From assembly GCA_017465885.1 (NCBI GenBank), contig JAFTVG010000015.1, positions 1-64,000 of the forward strand: DNA of 64,000 bases, given 5' to 3'. Under the pieces are notes generated by a model. That model searched no databases, was not told the origin of the DNA, and saw nothing but the letters and a program-made list of their open reading frames with translations. This stretch comes from Clostridia bacterium (lineage in GTDB: Bacteria > Bacillota > Clostridia > Oscillospirales > CAG-272). This document shows, in pieces, positions 27,330 to 35,477 of the stretch (position 1 is its first letter; every line of letters begins with the position of its first letter). The translations under genes and the position numbers were made by a program.

Positions 27330-28154
27330 ATGAAGATCTTACGTACCGAAGAACGAAACGAAAAGACCACCCACATCGACAAAATGACTGCAGAAGAGAT
27401 GATGCGGGTGATCCAGGAAGAAAACTACAACGCCGTAAAGGCGATTGAAAGCGAGATCCCCGCAATTTCAGAGGCAGTGGAGCAGATCAGCGCACGGATG
27501 AAGGAGGGCGGCAGGCTCTTTTACGTGGGCTGCGGCACCTCTGGCAGACTTGGGGTGCTGGATGCCTCCGAGTGTCCCCCCACTTACGGCGTGTCCTACG
27601 ATACCGTCATCGGCGTGATGGCAGGGGGCGCCAAGGCACTCAGTCAAGCGGGCGAAGCCGAGGAGGACAGCTTTGAGGACGGTTGCCGAGACCTTTTATC
27701 CTACGGCATCACCGGGAAGGACTCGGTGGTGGGCATTTCGGTGTCTGGGGGTGCTGCATACGTGCTGGGGGCTCTTGAAACGGCAAGGAAGGCGGGAGCG
27801 CTGACCGTGGCGCTGAGCTGTAACGAGGGCTGTCCCATCGAGGCTCTTGCCGAGATCCGCATCCATCCCGACACGGGAGCCGAGGTGGTCACGGGCTCTA
27901 CCCGAATGAAGGCGGGAAGCGCCCACAAAATGATCGTGAATATGATCTCTACGGGGGTGATGATCCGTTTAGGCCACGTTTACGAGAACCTGATGGTCAA
28001 TCTTCAGCCCTCCAATATCAAGCTGCGCGATCGGATGATCCGCATCACCTGCGAGATCACGGGGCTTGGCTACGAGGACAGTGAGCGGCTGCTTGAAGAA
28101 AACGGATTTGAGATCAGAAGAGCCGTTTTAAACGCCGGGGGCTTCGGGAGCTGA
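27330..28154 (+). CDS. murQ: N-acetylmuramic acid 6-phosphate etherase
   Basis: MurQ removes the lactyl ether from MurNAc-6-phosphate, giving GlcNAc-6-phosphate for reuse. The 274 residues form one SIS sugar-isomerase domain with GCGTSGRLGVLDASECPPT and GSTRMKAGSAHKM. TAGAGGAAAC precedes ATG 27330. Slightly shorter than the usual 295-300, it ends after the region RRAVLNAGGFGS, so the C-terminal helical extension is reduced. Confidence 0.93.
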   Translation: MKILRTEERNEKTTHIDKMTAEEMMRVIQEENYNAVKAIESEIPAISEAVEQISARMKEGGRLFYVGCGTSGRLGVLDASECPPTYGVSYDTVIGVMAGGAKALSQAGEAEEDSFEDGCRDLLSYGITGKDSVVGISVSGGAAYVLGALETARKAGALTVALSCNEGCPIEALAEIRIHPDTGAEVVTGSTRMKAGSAHKMIVNMISTGVMIRLGHVYENLMVNLQPSNIKLRDRMIRITCEITGLGYEDSERLLEENGFEIRRAVLNAGGFGS

Positions 28155-28173
28155 AAAAATCATATAGTCGAAG

Positions 28174-28222
28174 AGTCTTTTTCATCGTTTTATATAAAAC
28201 GATGAAAAAGACTTTTATTTTG
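28174..28222 (+). terminator. murQ terminator
   Basis: A perfect 18-bp stem AGTCTTTTTCATCGTTTT / its complement with an ATAT loop, then TTTTATTTT. Confidence 0.9.
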
Positions 28223-28370
28223 TCGTTTAAAATATTTTGAGCAGTAGAACAAATCAACAAAATGGTAAATCCACTTATTGACAGAAGGGCTTCCTGCGGG
28301 TATAATAGCCTATATTTTAAAATTGAACGAAGACGCGCTTTGGAGAGCAATGCGCAGGGAGAAAAGATAG

Positions 28371-29699
28371 ATGGAATGGACCAGACTCAACGATTACGCT
28401 GAGGGCAGAGCAGAGATCTGCCGCAAAAACGACAGCATAGAAAAGGATCTGTACGCACGGCACGGCGTGAAAAAGGGACTGCGGGACGAAAACGGAAACG
28501 GCGTCCTTGCCGGACTGACCAATATTTCCAAGGTCATTGCCTTTGATTATATAGACGGACAAAAGGTACCGTGCGAGGGCAAGCTGTGGTACAGAGGCTA
28601 CAGAGTGGAAAAGCTGCTTGCCGATCTTGGACCCGAGGAATACGGCTATGAAAAGATCGCCTACCTTCTTCTGATGGGCGACCTGCCCACGAAGCAGGAG
28701 CTTGCCGACTTCAAAAGAACCCTGGGGGATTGCAGAAGCCTGCCCACCAACTTTGCCCGCGACGTGATTATGAAGGCACCCAGCGGCGACATTATGAACT
28801 CCATGACCCGCAGTATCCTGACCCTTGCCTCCTACGACGGAGGGATCAGCGATTGCACGGTGGCAAATTCACTGCGCCAGTGCATCCAGCTGATTGCGGA
28901 GTTTCCTCTGCTGGCGGTATATGCCTACCACGCCTACAACTACTATGAAAACGTGGGCAGTATGGTCATCCACCGCCCCGATCCCACCCTGTCCACCGCA
29001 GAAAACTTCTTGATGATGCTTCGCCCCGACAAAAGGTACACCCCCACCGAGGCAAAGGTGCTGGATACCGCCCTCATCCTCCATATGGAGCACGGCGGCG
29101 GTAACAACTCCACCTTCACCACCCGCGTGGTCACCTCGGCAGGCTCGGATACCTATTCCACCATCGCCGCGGCAATGTCCTCCTTAAAGGGACCCAAGCA
29201 CGGCGGAGCGAATATCAAGGTGATGGAAATGATGACGGATATCCGCGACCACGTGAAGGACGGCAGAGATCGGGAAGAGGTGGGCGCGTATCTGACGAAG
29301 ATCGTCAACAAGGAGGCATTTGACAGAAAGGGACTCATTTACGGTATGGGTCACGCCGTCTATTCGCTCTCCGACCCCCGCGAACGGGTCTTCCGCTCCT
29401 ACGTGGAGCAGCTTGCAAGGGAGAAGGGCAGAGAAGTCGATCTGGCGCTTTATAAAAACGTGGAGGAGCTTGCCCCCGAGCTGATCGCCAAATACAGAAA
29501 GATCTACAAGGGTGTCAGCCCCAACGTGGACTTCTACAGCGGCTTCGTTTACGAGATGCTGGGCATCCCCGTGGAGCTTTATACCGCCATGTTTGCCGTG
29601 GCGCGCATCGTTGGATGGAGCGCTCACCGTATTGAGGAGCTGATTTGTATGGATAAGATCATCCGTCCTGCCTATATGAGCGTGATGGAGGAAAAATAA
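28371..29699 (+). CDS. Citrate synthase
   Basis: Condenses acetyl-CoA and oxaloacetate to citrate. The 442 residues carry the three catalytic regions: HGGGNNSTFTTR, GMGHAVYSLSDPR and the aspartate in NVDFYSGF, with GPKHGGANIKVMEMM between. Length and N-terminal extension fit the citrate/2-methylcitrate synthase group of Clostridia. GGGAGAAAAGATAG precedes the ATG. No other TCA-cycle gene is nearby. It probably supplies 2-oxoglutarate for glutamate and arginine synthesis. Confidence 0.93.
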   Translation: MEWTRLNDYAEGRAEICRKNDSIEKDLYARHGVKKGLRDENGNGVLAGLTNISKVIAFDYIDGQKVPCEGKLWYRGYRVEKLLADLGPEEYGYEKIAYLLLMGDLPTKQELADFKRTLGDCRSLPTNFARDVIMKAPSGDIMNSMTRSILTLASYDGGISDCTVANSLRQCIQLIAEFPLLAVYAYHAYNYYENVGSMVIHRPDPTLSTAENFLMMLRPDKRYTPTEAKVLDTALILHMEHGGGNNSTFTTRVVTSAGSDTYSTIAAAMSSLKGPKHGGANIKVMEMMTDIRDHVKDGRDREEVGAYLTKIVNKEAFDRKGLIYGMGHAVYSLSDPRERVFRSYVEQLAREKGREVDLALYKNVEELAPELIAKYRKIYKGVSPNVDFYSGFVYEMLGIPVELYTAMFAVARIVGWSAHRIEELICMDKIIRPAYMSVMEEK

Positions 29700-29722
29700 A
29701 GGGAAAATTTGTCCTTTTGACC

Positions 29723-29795
29723 TTGACAAAAAGAAAACCTTCCTATATAATAGAGCGGCTTGAACGGCGAACACCGAAGGAGCCGCTCTTTTTTT
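29723..29795 (+). promoter_or_regulatory. ClC-gene promoter followed by a hairpin at the start point
   Basis: TTGACA (29723-29728) and TATAAT (29746-29751) are 17 bp apart. The perfect stem AGAGCGGCT / AGCCGCTCT (29752-29760 and 29781-29789) with a 20-nt loop and seven T residues follows at once, so a terminator covers the first transcribed bases of the ClC leader. It either also ends the citrate synthase transcript or acts as an attenuator. Confidence 0.7.
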
Positions 29796-29847
29796 GTGTC
29801 TACAGACATTTTGAAACGGCTGAACAATTTGAAACGAAGGTGATTTT

Positions 29848-31431
29848 TTGAAACGGTATAAGGAATACGTTGCCCACGTTCTGCCTTGCATGTTTTACGG
29901 AGTGCTCTGCGGACTGCTGGTGGGCGTGGCAATGTTCTTTTTTAAATTTGGGGCAAGCAAGGTCACGGCGCTGTCCGAGCATCTGCTTGAGGGTGCAAAA
30001 TCCTCGCCCCTATATATCATCCTGCTTTTTGCAGTTCTTGCCCTTGGGGCGCTTTTGATGATCCTGCTTCACAAAAAGATCCCCGATTGCAAGGGAGGCG
30101 GTATTCCGCTGAGTGAAGGGATCCTTAGAGGATTGCTGTCCTTCCATTGGCTCAAGACACTCATCGGTACCTTCGTTGGCAGTATGATCAGCTTTTTTTG
30201 CGGTCTGCCGTTAGGCAGCGAGGGCCCTGCCGTGGTGATGGGTACCTCCATTGGATGTCTTTGCGGAAAAATCTCGGGCAACAAGCACGCCTGGAGCCGC
30301 TACGTGATGTCGGGCGGTGCAGGCGCGGGCTTTGCCGTGGCAACGGGCGCGCCGCTGTCTGCAATGCTCTTCGTTTTGGAGGAGGTGCACAAGCGCTTTA
30401 CCCCCATGCTGGTGCTGACGGTGTCCATGTCGGTCCTTTCGGCAACGGCAGTCAACAGAGGACTTTCTTCCTTGTTCGGCGTCTCGCCCTATCTCTTTGA
30501 GGTGGAGGAGCTTGCCCGCTTTGAGCTTTCCCATATGGGCTGGCTGCTCCTTTTAGGGGTACTGACCGCCATTGCGGTGGGAATTTTCGACGCCTCCATC
30601 ATTTATTTCAGAAAGCTGACGGCAAAGATCGGCAAGGTCTTTCATAAAAACGTGAAGATCTTCCTCGTCTTTCTTCTTGCAGGGGTGCTGGGACTGACCT
30701 GCGTTGATGCTCTTTATAGCGGACACCATACCGTTTTAGAGGTGGCAGAGGGGCACAAGACCACCCTGACGCTGGTGCTGATTTTGGCTCTTCGTATGCT
30801 GATGATGCTGCTCATCACCGATAGCGGTGTTACGGGCGGTATCTTCGTACCCACCCTTGCCATCGGTGCGCTGTCGGGCGGGCTGATCGTCAAGCTTCTT
30901 GTGGTGATGGGAATGCCCGAGGAATTATATTCTGCGGCGGTTCTTCTTTCCATGTGCGCCTTTATGGGCGGAATGCTCCGCTCGCCTTTGGTGTCGGCAG
31001 TGCTTTTTGCCGAGATCACGGGGCAGTTTACCGACTTTTTCTTCGTGGCGCTGGTGGTCTTCACCGTCAGCTTCGTCACCGAGCTGTTCAACCAGACGTC
31101 CTTTTACGATTCGGTGATGGAGAGAATGGAAAAAGAGCAAACGTCGGGCAAGACCCCGAAGATCGCCTGCTTTGAAATGAAGGTTCTGCCGGGGGCGTTC
31201 GTTATCGGCAAGGCGGTAAGAGACGTGATGTGGCCGCCATCCTGTGTGGTGCTGAGCATCAAGAGGGCAGAAAAGAACACGGCAGATACCGACCACGACG
31301 GCGAAAAACGCCTTTACGAGGGCGACACCGTGGTCGTCCGCGCCCGCTTCTTTGAGGAAGAGGAATTGAAAAAGGTGCTTCTCGGTCTGATGGGTAAAAA
31401 CCAGGAGATCGCAGAGGTGACGATGAAATAA
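29848..31431 (+). CDS. ClC-type chloride/proton antiporter with TrkA-C domain
   Basis: The 527-residue protein has about eleven membrane helices with ClC signatures: GSEGP with the gating glutamate E125, GKISG and GGIFVPTLAIG. The gating glutamate indicates H+-coupled exchange rather than a passive channel. The last 90 residues form a cytoplasmic TrkA-C-like regulatory domain (CFEMKVLPGAFVIGK). The start is TTG 29848 with GAAGGTGA upstream. It may serve acid resistance or halide export; the ion is not certain. Confidence 0.88.
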   Translation: MKRYKEYVAHVLPCMFYGVLCGLLVGVAMFFFKFGASKVTALSEHLLEGAKSSPLYIILLFAVLALGALLMILLHKKIPDCKGGGIPLSEGILRGLLSFHWLKTLIGTFVGSMISFFCGLPLGSEGPAVVMGTSIGCLCGKISGNKHAWSRYVMSGGAGAGFAVATGAPLSAMLFVLEEVHKRFTPMLVLTVSMSVLSATAVNRGLSSLFGVSPYLFEVEELARFELSHMGWLLLLGVLTAIAVGIFDASIIYFRKLTAKIGKVFHKNVKIFLVFLLAGVLGLTCVDALYSGHHTVLEVAEGHKTTLTLVLILALRMLMMLLITDSGVTGGIFVPTLAIGALSGGLIVKLLVVMGMPEELYSAAVLLSMCAFMGGMLRSPLVSAVLFAEITGQFTDFFFVALVVFTVSFVTELFNQTSFYDSVMERMEKEQTSGKTPKIACFEMKVLPGAFVIGKAVRDVMWPPSCVVLSIKRAEKNTADTDHDGEKRLYEGDTVVVRARFFEEEELKKVLLGLMGKNQEIAEVTMK

Positions 31432-31842
31432 CAAAAACGGTGCGAAGCTTGGCGTGATACTCTTATCGGAGTATCACGCCAGTTCTATTCGCTGCACTTA
31501 CACCGTAAGTGCATGCGAGTGATATTGCTACGCAGTGATATTCGGCTCGCGCCGAGTGGTATTCGCGGCTCACGCAGTGAGCATCGCGAGCTTTCATGGC
31601 GAATAGAATACCACTGAAGCCGCAAGGCTTCAATATCACTATTGCGGTAGCAATAATATCACTCTTTGCAAGAGCAAAGAATATCACTAAAAAAGCAGAA
31701 AAAGAGAGAGCTTCACGGAATTTTGTAACCGCGTTACTCTCTCTTCTGTTTTTATTGCAAGTTAGGGCTATGCCCATGCCCCTTATAAAATTTCTCCGCT
31801 AAGAGCATCACCCTTTAGCAGTTGGGTCGTTTTTGTTATTTC
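31425..31842. repeat. Hairpin element A1 inside a split inverted repeat
   Basis: A perfect 15-bp inverted repeat, GAAATAACAAAAACG (31425-31439) and CGTTTTTGTTATTTC (31828-31842), carries the stop codons of both convergent genes. Inside are a capping hairpin GGCGTGATACTC / GAGTATCACGCC (31451-31480), then small stems separated by AGTGATATT (twice) and AGTGGTATT, and after the midpoint by AATACCACT and AATATCACT (three times). The variant pair AGTGGTATT / AATACCACT is compensatory. A terminator-like stem (31690-31752) and the module AGGGCTATGCCCATGCCCCT follow. No gene is credible in it. Confidence 0.8.
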
Positions 31843-33362
31843 TTCTGTGGCATCGTCACCGATACCGTTTCCACCCGGTATTTATAATACCCCTGCAATA
31901 GCATCTGCGCTTTGCCGTTTTCGGGGTGGATGTCCACAAGCTTTTTTCTGAAGGCGTAGGAGGGCACGTCCACTCTGCCGCCACCCCAAAGGACGACCAT
32001 TTTGTCAGCAAGCGGACGCTCTCTTTCAAGGAGTGTCAGCACCTTCTGCTCGTCCTTTTCGTCAAGAGGGTTATAGAAGTAGATACGGGCGGTGCCGTCC
32101 TTGCACTTCATCGCGATCGCCTGCTCGTTTTTGGCGGCGTTCCGCCTTTTTAGCTCGTCCTTGGCACCTTCAAGCAGTGTTTCAAAATCTCCGCTGTTCT
32201 TTTTGAGCGAAGCCAAACACACCTGCTGATTGATCTCCTCCCCCAAACGCAAGAGAGCGGTGAAGCGGGGATCGTCCTTAAATGGCGCAAATTCGGGTAA
32301 GCCTTGCTCGTGGGCAACGGTATCCATCATCCGCCCGAAGAAGTAATGGGTCTTCTCCTCGCTTTCCTCCACGCCCGCCAGCAGGGAAACGGAGCCTTTC
32401 AGCCTCTCGCCCTTCAAAAGGCATTCTACGGCGCGGCGCATCAGATTCTGAAGCTGCAGGAGTACCGCAAAGCCCGCCTCCTCTTGCCCGTCTCTTAAAA
32501 GAGCGGCGGCATATTGGGTAAGGATAAAGGTGCGCTGCGGCAGGAAGAGATCGTAGTCCCTTTTGGAATAGACCTTCAGGGTGTCAAGGGCTGTTTTATA
32601 GTATACCGCAGGATGCAGTTCACCGTACGTTCTGCCGTTCACCCTGCGCTGCTCCCGATGCTCTTTTTCCACGCATCGGTAGTTTGCCAGCGTATAGATT
32701 AAGGCAGAGAGCTTGCGGTAGACGTTGTATTGCAGTTCTTTTTCAAATTTTTCGGGATCGTGCTGTGCAAAACGGTAGCGCTCTAAAAGCAGGTCGCTGT
32801 AGTTGATATCTTCAAATTCGGTGGAAACGAATTCCTGCCATTCTTCAAGCCTCTGCTCTTCGTCAATGCAAAAGATGAGGAAGAGCGCCCGTAGTTTTTG
32901 ATCGGCAGAGCAGTTTTTCAAATACTCCTTTAAAAGGGCGCGGGCACCGGCAATACGGTGTTCAAGGGCTTGCTCCTTTTCAAAGCCGCCCCTTGGTCTG
33001 TCAGCACGGTGCTTATACTGAATAAGACAGCGGTAATAAGCCACCTGTTCGTGTCCGGCAAGAGCGAGCTTTTCAAGCAGATCGCACTCTTCAAGGGCAT
33101 TTTTGAGCGATGATTCCTTTTGGCGCAGAGCGTGCCACCTGCGTTTGAGCCCTTCCACGTATTCAATGCCTCTGCCCACAAGAGCATCCAGCGTCACCCC
33201 GAAAAAGGTGGCAAGCTTTTCAAGCATCAACACGTCGGGATACGCCTGCCCCTGCTCCCATCGGCTGACTGCCTGCGGCGAAACGGCAAGAGCGGCGGCA
33301 AGCTCCTTTTGGGTCATATTTCTTTTTTGACGGTGGCTTTTGATGTTTTCGGCAAGCTTCAT
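31836..33362 (-). CDS. XRE-family regulator with long helical C-terminal region
   Basis: The 508-residue protein starts with a Cro/CI helix-turn-helix (NMTQKELAAALAVSPQAVSR, about 15-34). A long helical region follows, without membrane segments, that resembles tetratricopeptide-like repeats, and a small alpha/beta end (KMVVLWGGGRVDVPSYAF). Such proteins in Firmicutes often sense a small peptide or metabolite, but no specific ligand can be named. AAAGGAGAAGCGTT precedes the ATG. Confidence 0.75.
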   Translation of the reverse strand: MKLAENIKSHRQKRNMTQKELAAALAVSPQAVSRWEQGQAYPDVLMLEKLATFFGVTLDALVGRGIEYVEGLKRRWHALRQKESSLKNALEECDLLEKLALAGHEQVAYYRCLIQYKHRADRPRGGFEKEQALEHRIAGARALLKEYLKNCSADQKLRALFLIFCIDEEQRLEEWQEFVSTEFEDINYSDLLLERYRFAQHDPEKFEKELQYNVYRKLSALIYTLANYRCVEKEHREQRRVNGRTYGELHPAVYYKTALDTLKVYSKRDYDLFLPQRTFILTQYAAALLRDGQEEAGFAVLLQLQNLMRRAVECLLKGERLKGSVSLLAGVEESEEKTHYFFGRMMDTVAHEQGLPEFAPFKDDPRFTALLRLGEEINQQVCLASLKKNSGDFETLLEGAKDELKRRNAAKNEQAIAMKCKDGTARIYFYNPLDEKDEQKVLTLLERERPLADKMVVLWGGGRVDVPSYAFRKKLVDIHPENGKAQMLLQGYYKYRVETVSVTMPQKK

Positions 33363-33542
33363 AACGCTTCTCCTTTTTGGTCATTTGCTTCATCGGGATC
33401 CCTTTGCACCTTCAGTATACCACAAGTGCGCCCCCAAATCAAGCACCCATATCGGAAGAAAACTCTCGTTTTGCGGGATTTTGGGAATTTGCAAGGAAAA
33501 ACTCGACAATTTTATGAATTTGCATTTTTAACAGTTTGTTTA

Positions 33543-33571
33543 TTGACATATTAAACGTACTTTGATATACT
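33543..33571 (+). promoter_or_regulatory. Promoter of a short transcription unit
   Basis: TTGACA (33543-33548) and TATACT (33566-33571), spacer 17 bp. Confidence 0.8.
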
Positions 33572-33625
33572 ATATATACGAGATGTGTGAGCAGTTGCCC
33601 AAAATACCGTCAGGGAGGATTTGTA

Positions 33626-33727
33626 ATGAAGATCTTTTCAAATTGCGGTATGCCGTGGAACTTGCAGAACGGCTCCTTCTCTATGAAAAAGAGGTATGAT
33701 CTGCAAATCATTTATTTCCGCGCATAA
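33626..33727 (+). CDS. Possible 33-residue peptide gene
   Basis: A short ORF with its own promoter, a GGGAGG site 8 bp before the ATG, and a terminator overlapping its stop. It reads MKIFSNCGMPWNLQNGSFSM and ends KKRYDLQIIYFRA. One cysteine, aromatic residues and a basic tail are visible; there is no signal peptide and no maturation gene nearby. It could be a peptide, a leader, or only a small RNA. Confidence 0.45.
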   Translation: MKIFSNCGMPWNLQNGSFSMKKRYDLQIIYFRA

Positions 33728-33757
33728 GCCGCAAGCATAGGGGCTTATGCGTTTTTT
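33722..33757 (+). terminator. Terminator of the short unit
   Basis: GCATAAGCC / GGCTTATGC, followed by GTTTTTT. Confidence 0.85.
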
Positions 33758-33814
33758 GTTATCAGTTCAATGAGACAAACAGATATGTTCACTGATAATT
33801 GAAAGGAGCAAATT

Positions 33815-34447
33815 ATGAAAAACTCAATTGTATTTATTTTATTGTTGTGCTTGTCTGTTGCAGTATGTTCGTGTAGCGCAATGAGAAGTGAGGATGCCGG
33901 TAATGTTGTAACACTACCGGAAGGCGATGATCGTGTAATTCTGACGATAAAATCAACGGATGATTACACCGCATTTTTGAATACGACTAAATTGCCACAG
34001 GAGTTTGTGATGTATGAGGAGATTAAAGAACTGGGCAATTTTGTTGGTTTTGTTGTTTTGAGTGAATTTTTTGCGGATGATTATTCATCGTATAAGTATG
34101 ATTTAAGAGATTCATCGGGCTATGTGCTTTCGTTGCATATAGATCACGATACGTTAGAAGAAACAATCGGTTCTTCTTCCCCTATTACGAAGGTTAATTC
34201 GGAAAATATGCGCATTCTTCCTCAAAAGAGTAGCGGAACGTATGCTGATCAAGGACTTGTATATAGATATGTGAACGGAGAATTGCTTACGATCAGTTGG
34301 ACTTATGAAGGAGTGACATTTACTTTGGGCGGATCATCTATGCTTTCCGATTATCCTTCTACCGAGGCGACGTTTGCGGGTAAATTGTTGAACGGGAGCA
34401 AGGCCGCCACAGCTTTTGAGACGGTTTTTGGGGTTGAGGAAAAATAG
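33815..34447 (+). CDS. Hypothetical lipoprotein
   Basis: A 210-residue protein with a lipoprotein signal peptide: MKNSIVFILLLCLSVAVCSC, lipid-modified cysteine probably C20. The mature part is beta-rich and acidic, with no recognised domain. GAAAGGAGC lies upstream of the ATG. AT-rich compared with its neighbours, so possibly acquired. It is anchored outside the membrane. The function is unknown. Confidence 0.65.
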   Translation: MKNSIVFILLLCLSVAVCSCSAMRSEDAGNVVTLPEGDDRVILTIKSTDDYTAFLNTTKLPQEFVMYEEIKELGNFVGFVVLSEFFADDYSSYKYDLRDSSGYVLSLHIDHDTLEETIGSSSPITKVNSENMRILPQKSSGTYADQGLVYRYVNGELLTISWTYEGVTFTLGGSSMLSDYPSTEATFAGKLLNGSKAATAFETVFGVEEK

Positions 34448-34507
34448 GATTTTAAATCTTATATGTGAAAATCACACAAAAACAGATGATCTAATTTTAA
34501 TCAAAAG

Positions 34508-34542
34508 GGCAGGCGAAGCATTTTGCTCCGCCTGCCTTTTTT
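34508..34542 (+). terminator. Terminator after the lipoprotein gene
   Basis: GGCAGGCG / CGCCTGCC with an extended inner stem and TTTTTT. Confidence 0.85.
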
Positions 34543-34660
34543 ATACGAAAAACGCATTCACCCAAAGAAGTCGTCGATCATACACCCCGGTGTCCCCGCA
34601 AGATCGGGCATTTTTAAGCGATAGTTTGAAAATTTTTTTTTGCAAAATTTCAAAAAGTAC

Positions 34661-34795
34661 TTGATTTTTTTGTAGAAATGTGGTATCATACTCCCGATGT
34701 GCGCGTTGTACCTCAGGTACACCGTCATGAATAAGTGGGTAGTCCGCTGCACGCTCTGCAAGAATGCCCGAAAAGATCAAAGGAGGACTTGAAAA
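34661..34795 (+). promoter_or_regulatory. rplS promoter and structured leader
   Basis: TTGATT (34661-34666) and TATCAT (34684-34689), spacer 17 bp. In the leader GTGCGCG (34699-34705) can pair with CGCTGCAC (34745-34752), enclosing the hairpin GTACC-TCA-GGTAC (34708-34720). Firmicutes rplS often has an L19-binding autoregulatory leader, and this fits in position and size. The identity is not proven. Confidence 0.55.
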
Positions 34796-35137
34796 ATGGA
34801 ATTACTCAAGGCTTTTACAAATGAGCAGCTCAAGACCGAAGTCCCGGTTTTAAACGTTGGCGACACCGTTAAGGTTCACAACAAGATCAAAGAGGGCAAC
34901 AGAGAAAGAATTCAGATCTTCGAAGGCACCATCATCGCTAAGCACGGTGGCGGCATCTCCGAAACCTTCACCGTACGCCGCGTATCCTTCGGCGTAGGCA
35001 CCGAGAAGACCTTCCCCGTACATTCTCCCAACGTAGACAAGGTTGAGATCGTACGTTCCGGTAAGGTAAGACGTGCAAAGCTGTTCTATCTGCGTGATAG
35101 AGTTGGTAAGGCTGCTAAGGTTAAGGAACGCATCTAA
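34796..35137 (+). CDS. rplS: 50S ribosomal protein L19
   Basis: L19 sits at the 30S-50S interface. The 113 residues contain the family core [20 protein letters not shown] and the closing [20 protein letters not shown]. Length is as expected. AAAGGAGGACTTG precedes the ATG. rpmE follows 20 bp later with its own GGGAGGT site. Confidence 0.97.
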   Translation: MELLKAFTNEQLKTEVPVLNVGDTVKVHNKIKEGNRERIQIFEGTIIAKHGGGISETFTVRRVSFGVGTEKTFPVHSPNVDKVEIVRSGKVRRAKLFYLRDRVGKAAKVKERI

Positions 35138-35157
35138 GCGATAGGGAGGTAGAAGAA

Positions 35158-35364
35158 ATGAAGCAAGGTATCCATCCTAAGTATGAAACGGTCACCATCA
35201 AGTGTGCTTGCGGCGCAGAAGTAGTGACCAAGTCCACCGCAGGCGATCTGCGCGTTGAAATTTGCTCCAAGTGCCACCCCTTCTTCACCGGCAAGCAGAA
35301 GTTTGTTGATGCAGGCGGACGTGTTGACAAGTTCAAGAAGCGTCTTGAGGCAGCAAAGAAATAA
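35158..35364 (+). CDS. rpmE: 50S ribosomal protein L31, zinc-binding type
   Basis: The 68-residue protein is the cysteine-containing (zinc) form of L31: one cysteine pair is CACG in the first third and the second is CSKCHPF, followed by [16 protein letters not shown]. The zinc-free paralogue lacks these cysteines. It forms a short ribosomal-protein operon with rplS. Confidence 0.96.
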   Translation: MKQGIHPKYETVTIKCACGAEVVTKSTAGDLRVEICSKCHPFFTGKQKFVDAGGRVDKFKKRLEAAKK

Positions 35365-35374
35365 GAACAAAATC

Positions 35375-35402
35375 GGCGTCGCGAAAAAGCGGCGCCTTTT
35401 TG
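35375..35402 (+). terminator. rplS-rpmE terminator
   Basis: GGCGTCGC / GCGGCGCC with a GAAAAA loop, then TTTTT. Confidence 0.85.
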
Positions 35403-35477
35403 TCTTTTGATGAAAAGTTCGTTTTTTTCGCGAAAATCGGAGAATAAGCGTATTTAGTTTTGTGTACGAGGTAGGGT

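Noticed and set aside
26392..27465. A 357-codon minus-strand open frame opposite the murK gene.
   Set aside because: Antisense shadow of a GC-rich gene with clear kinase motifs; no ribosome-binding site and no recognisable domain.
31463..31777. Minus-strand open frame in element A1, similar to one at 62291-62500 (shared SDIIA, AIVILKP).
   Set aside because: The similarity follows from the shared hairpin array; there is no ribosome-binding site, and the differences keep stems rather than residues.
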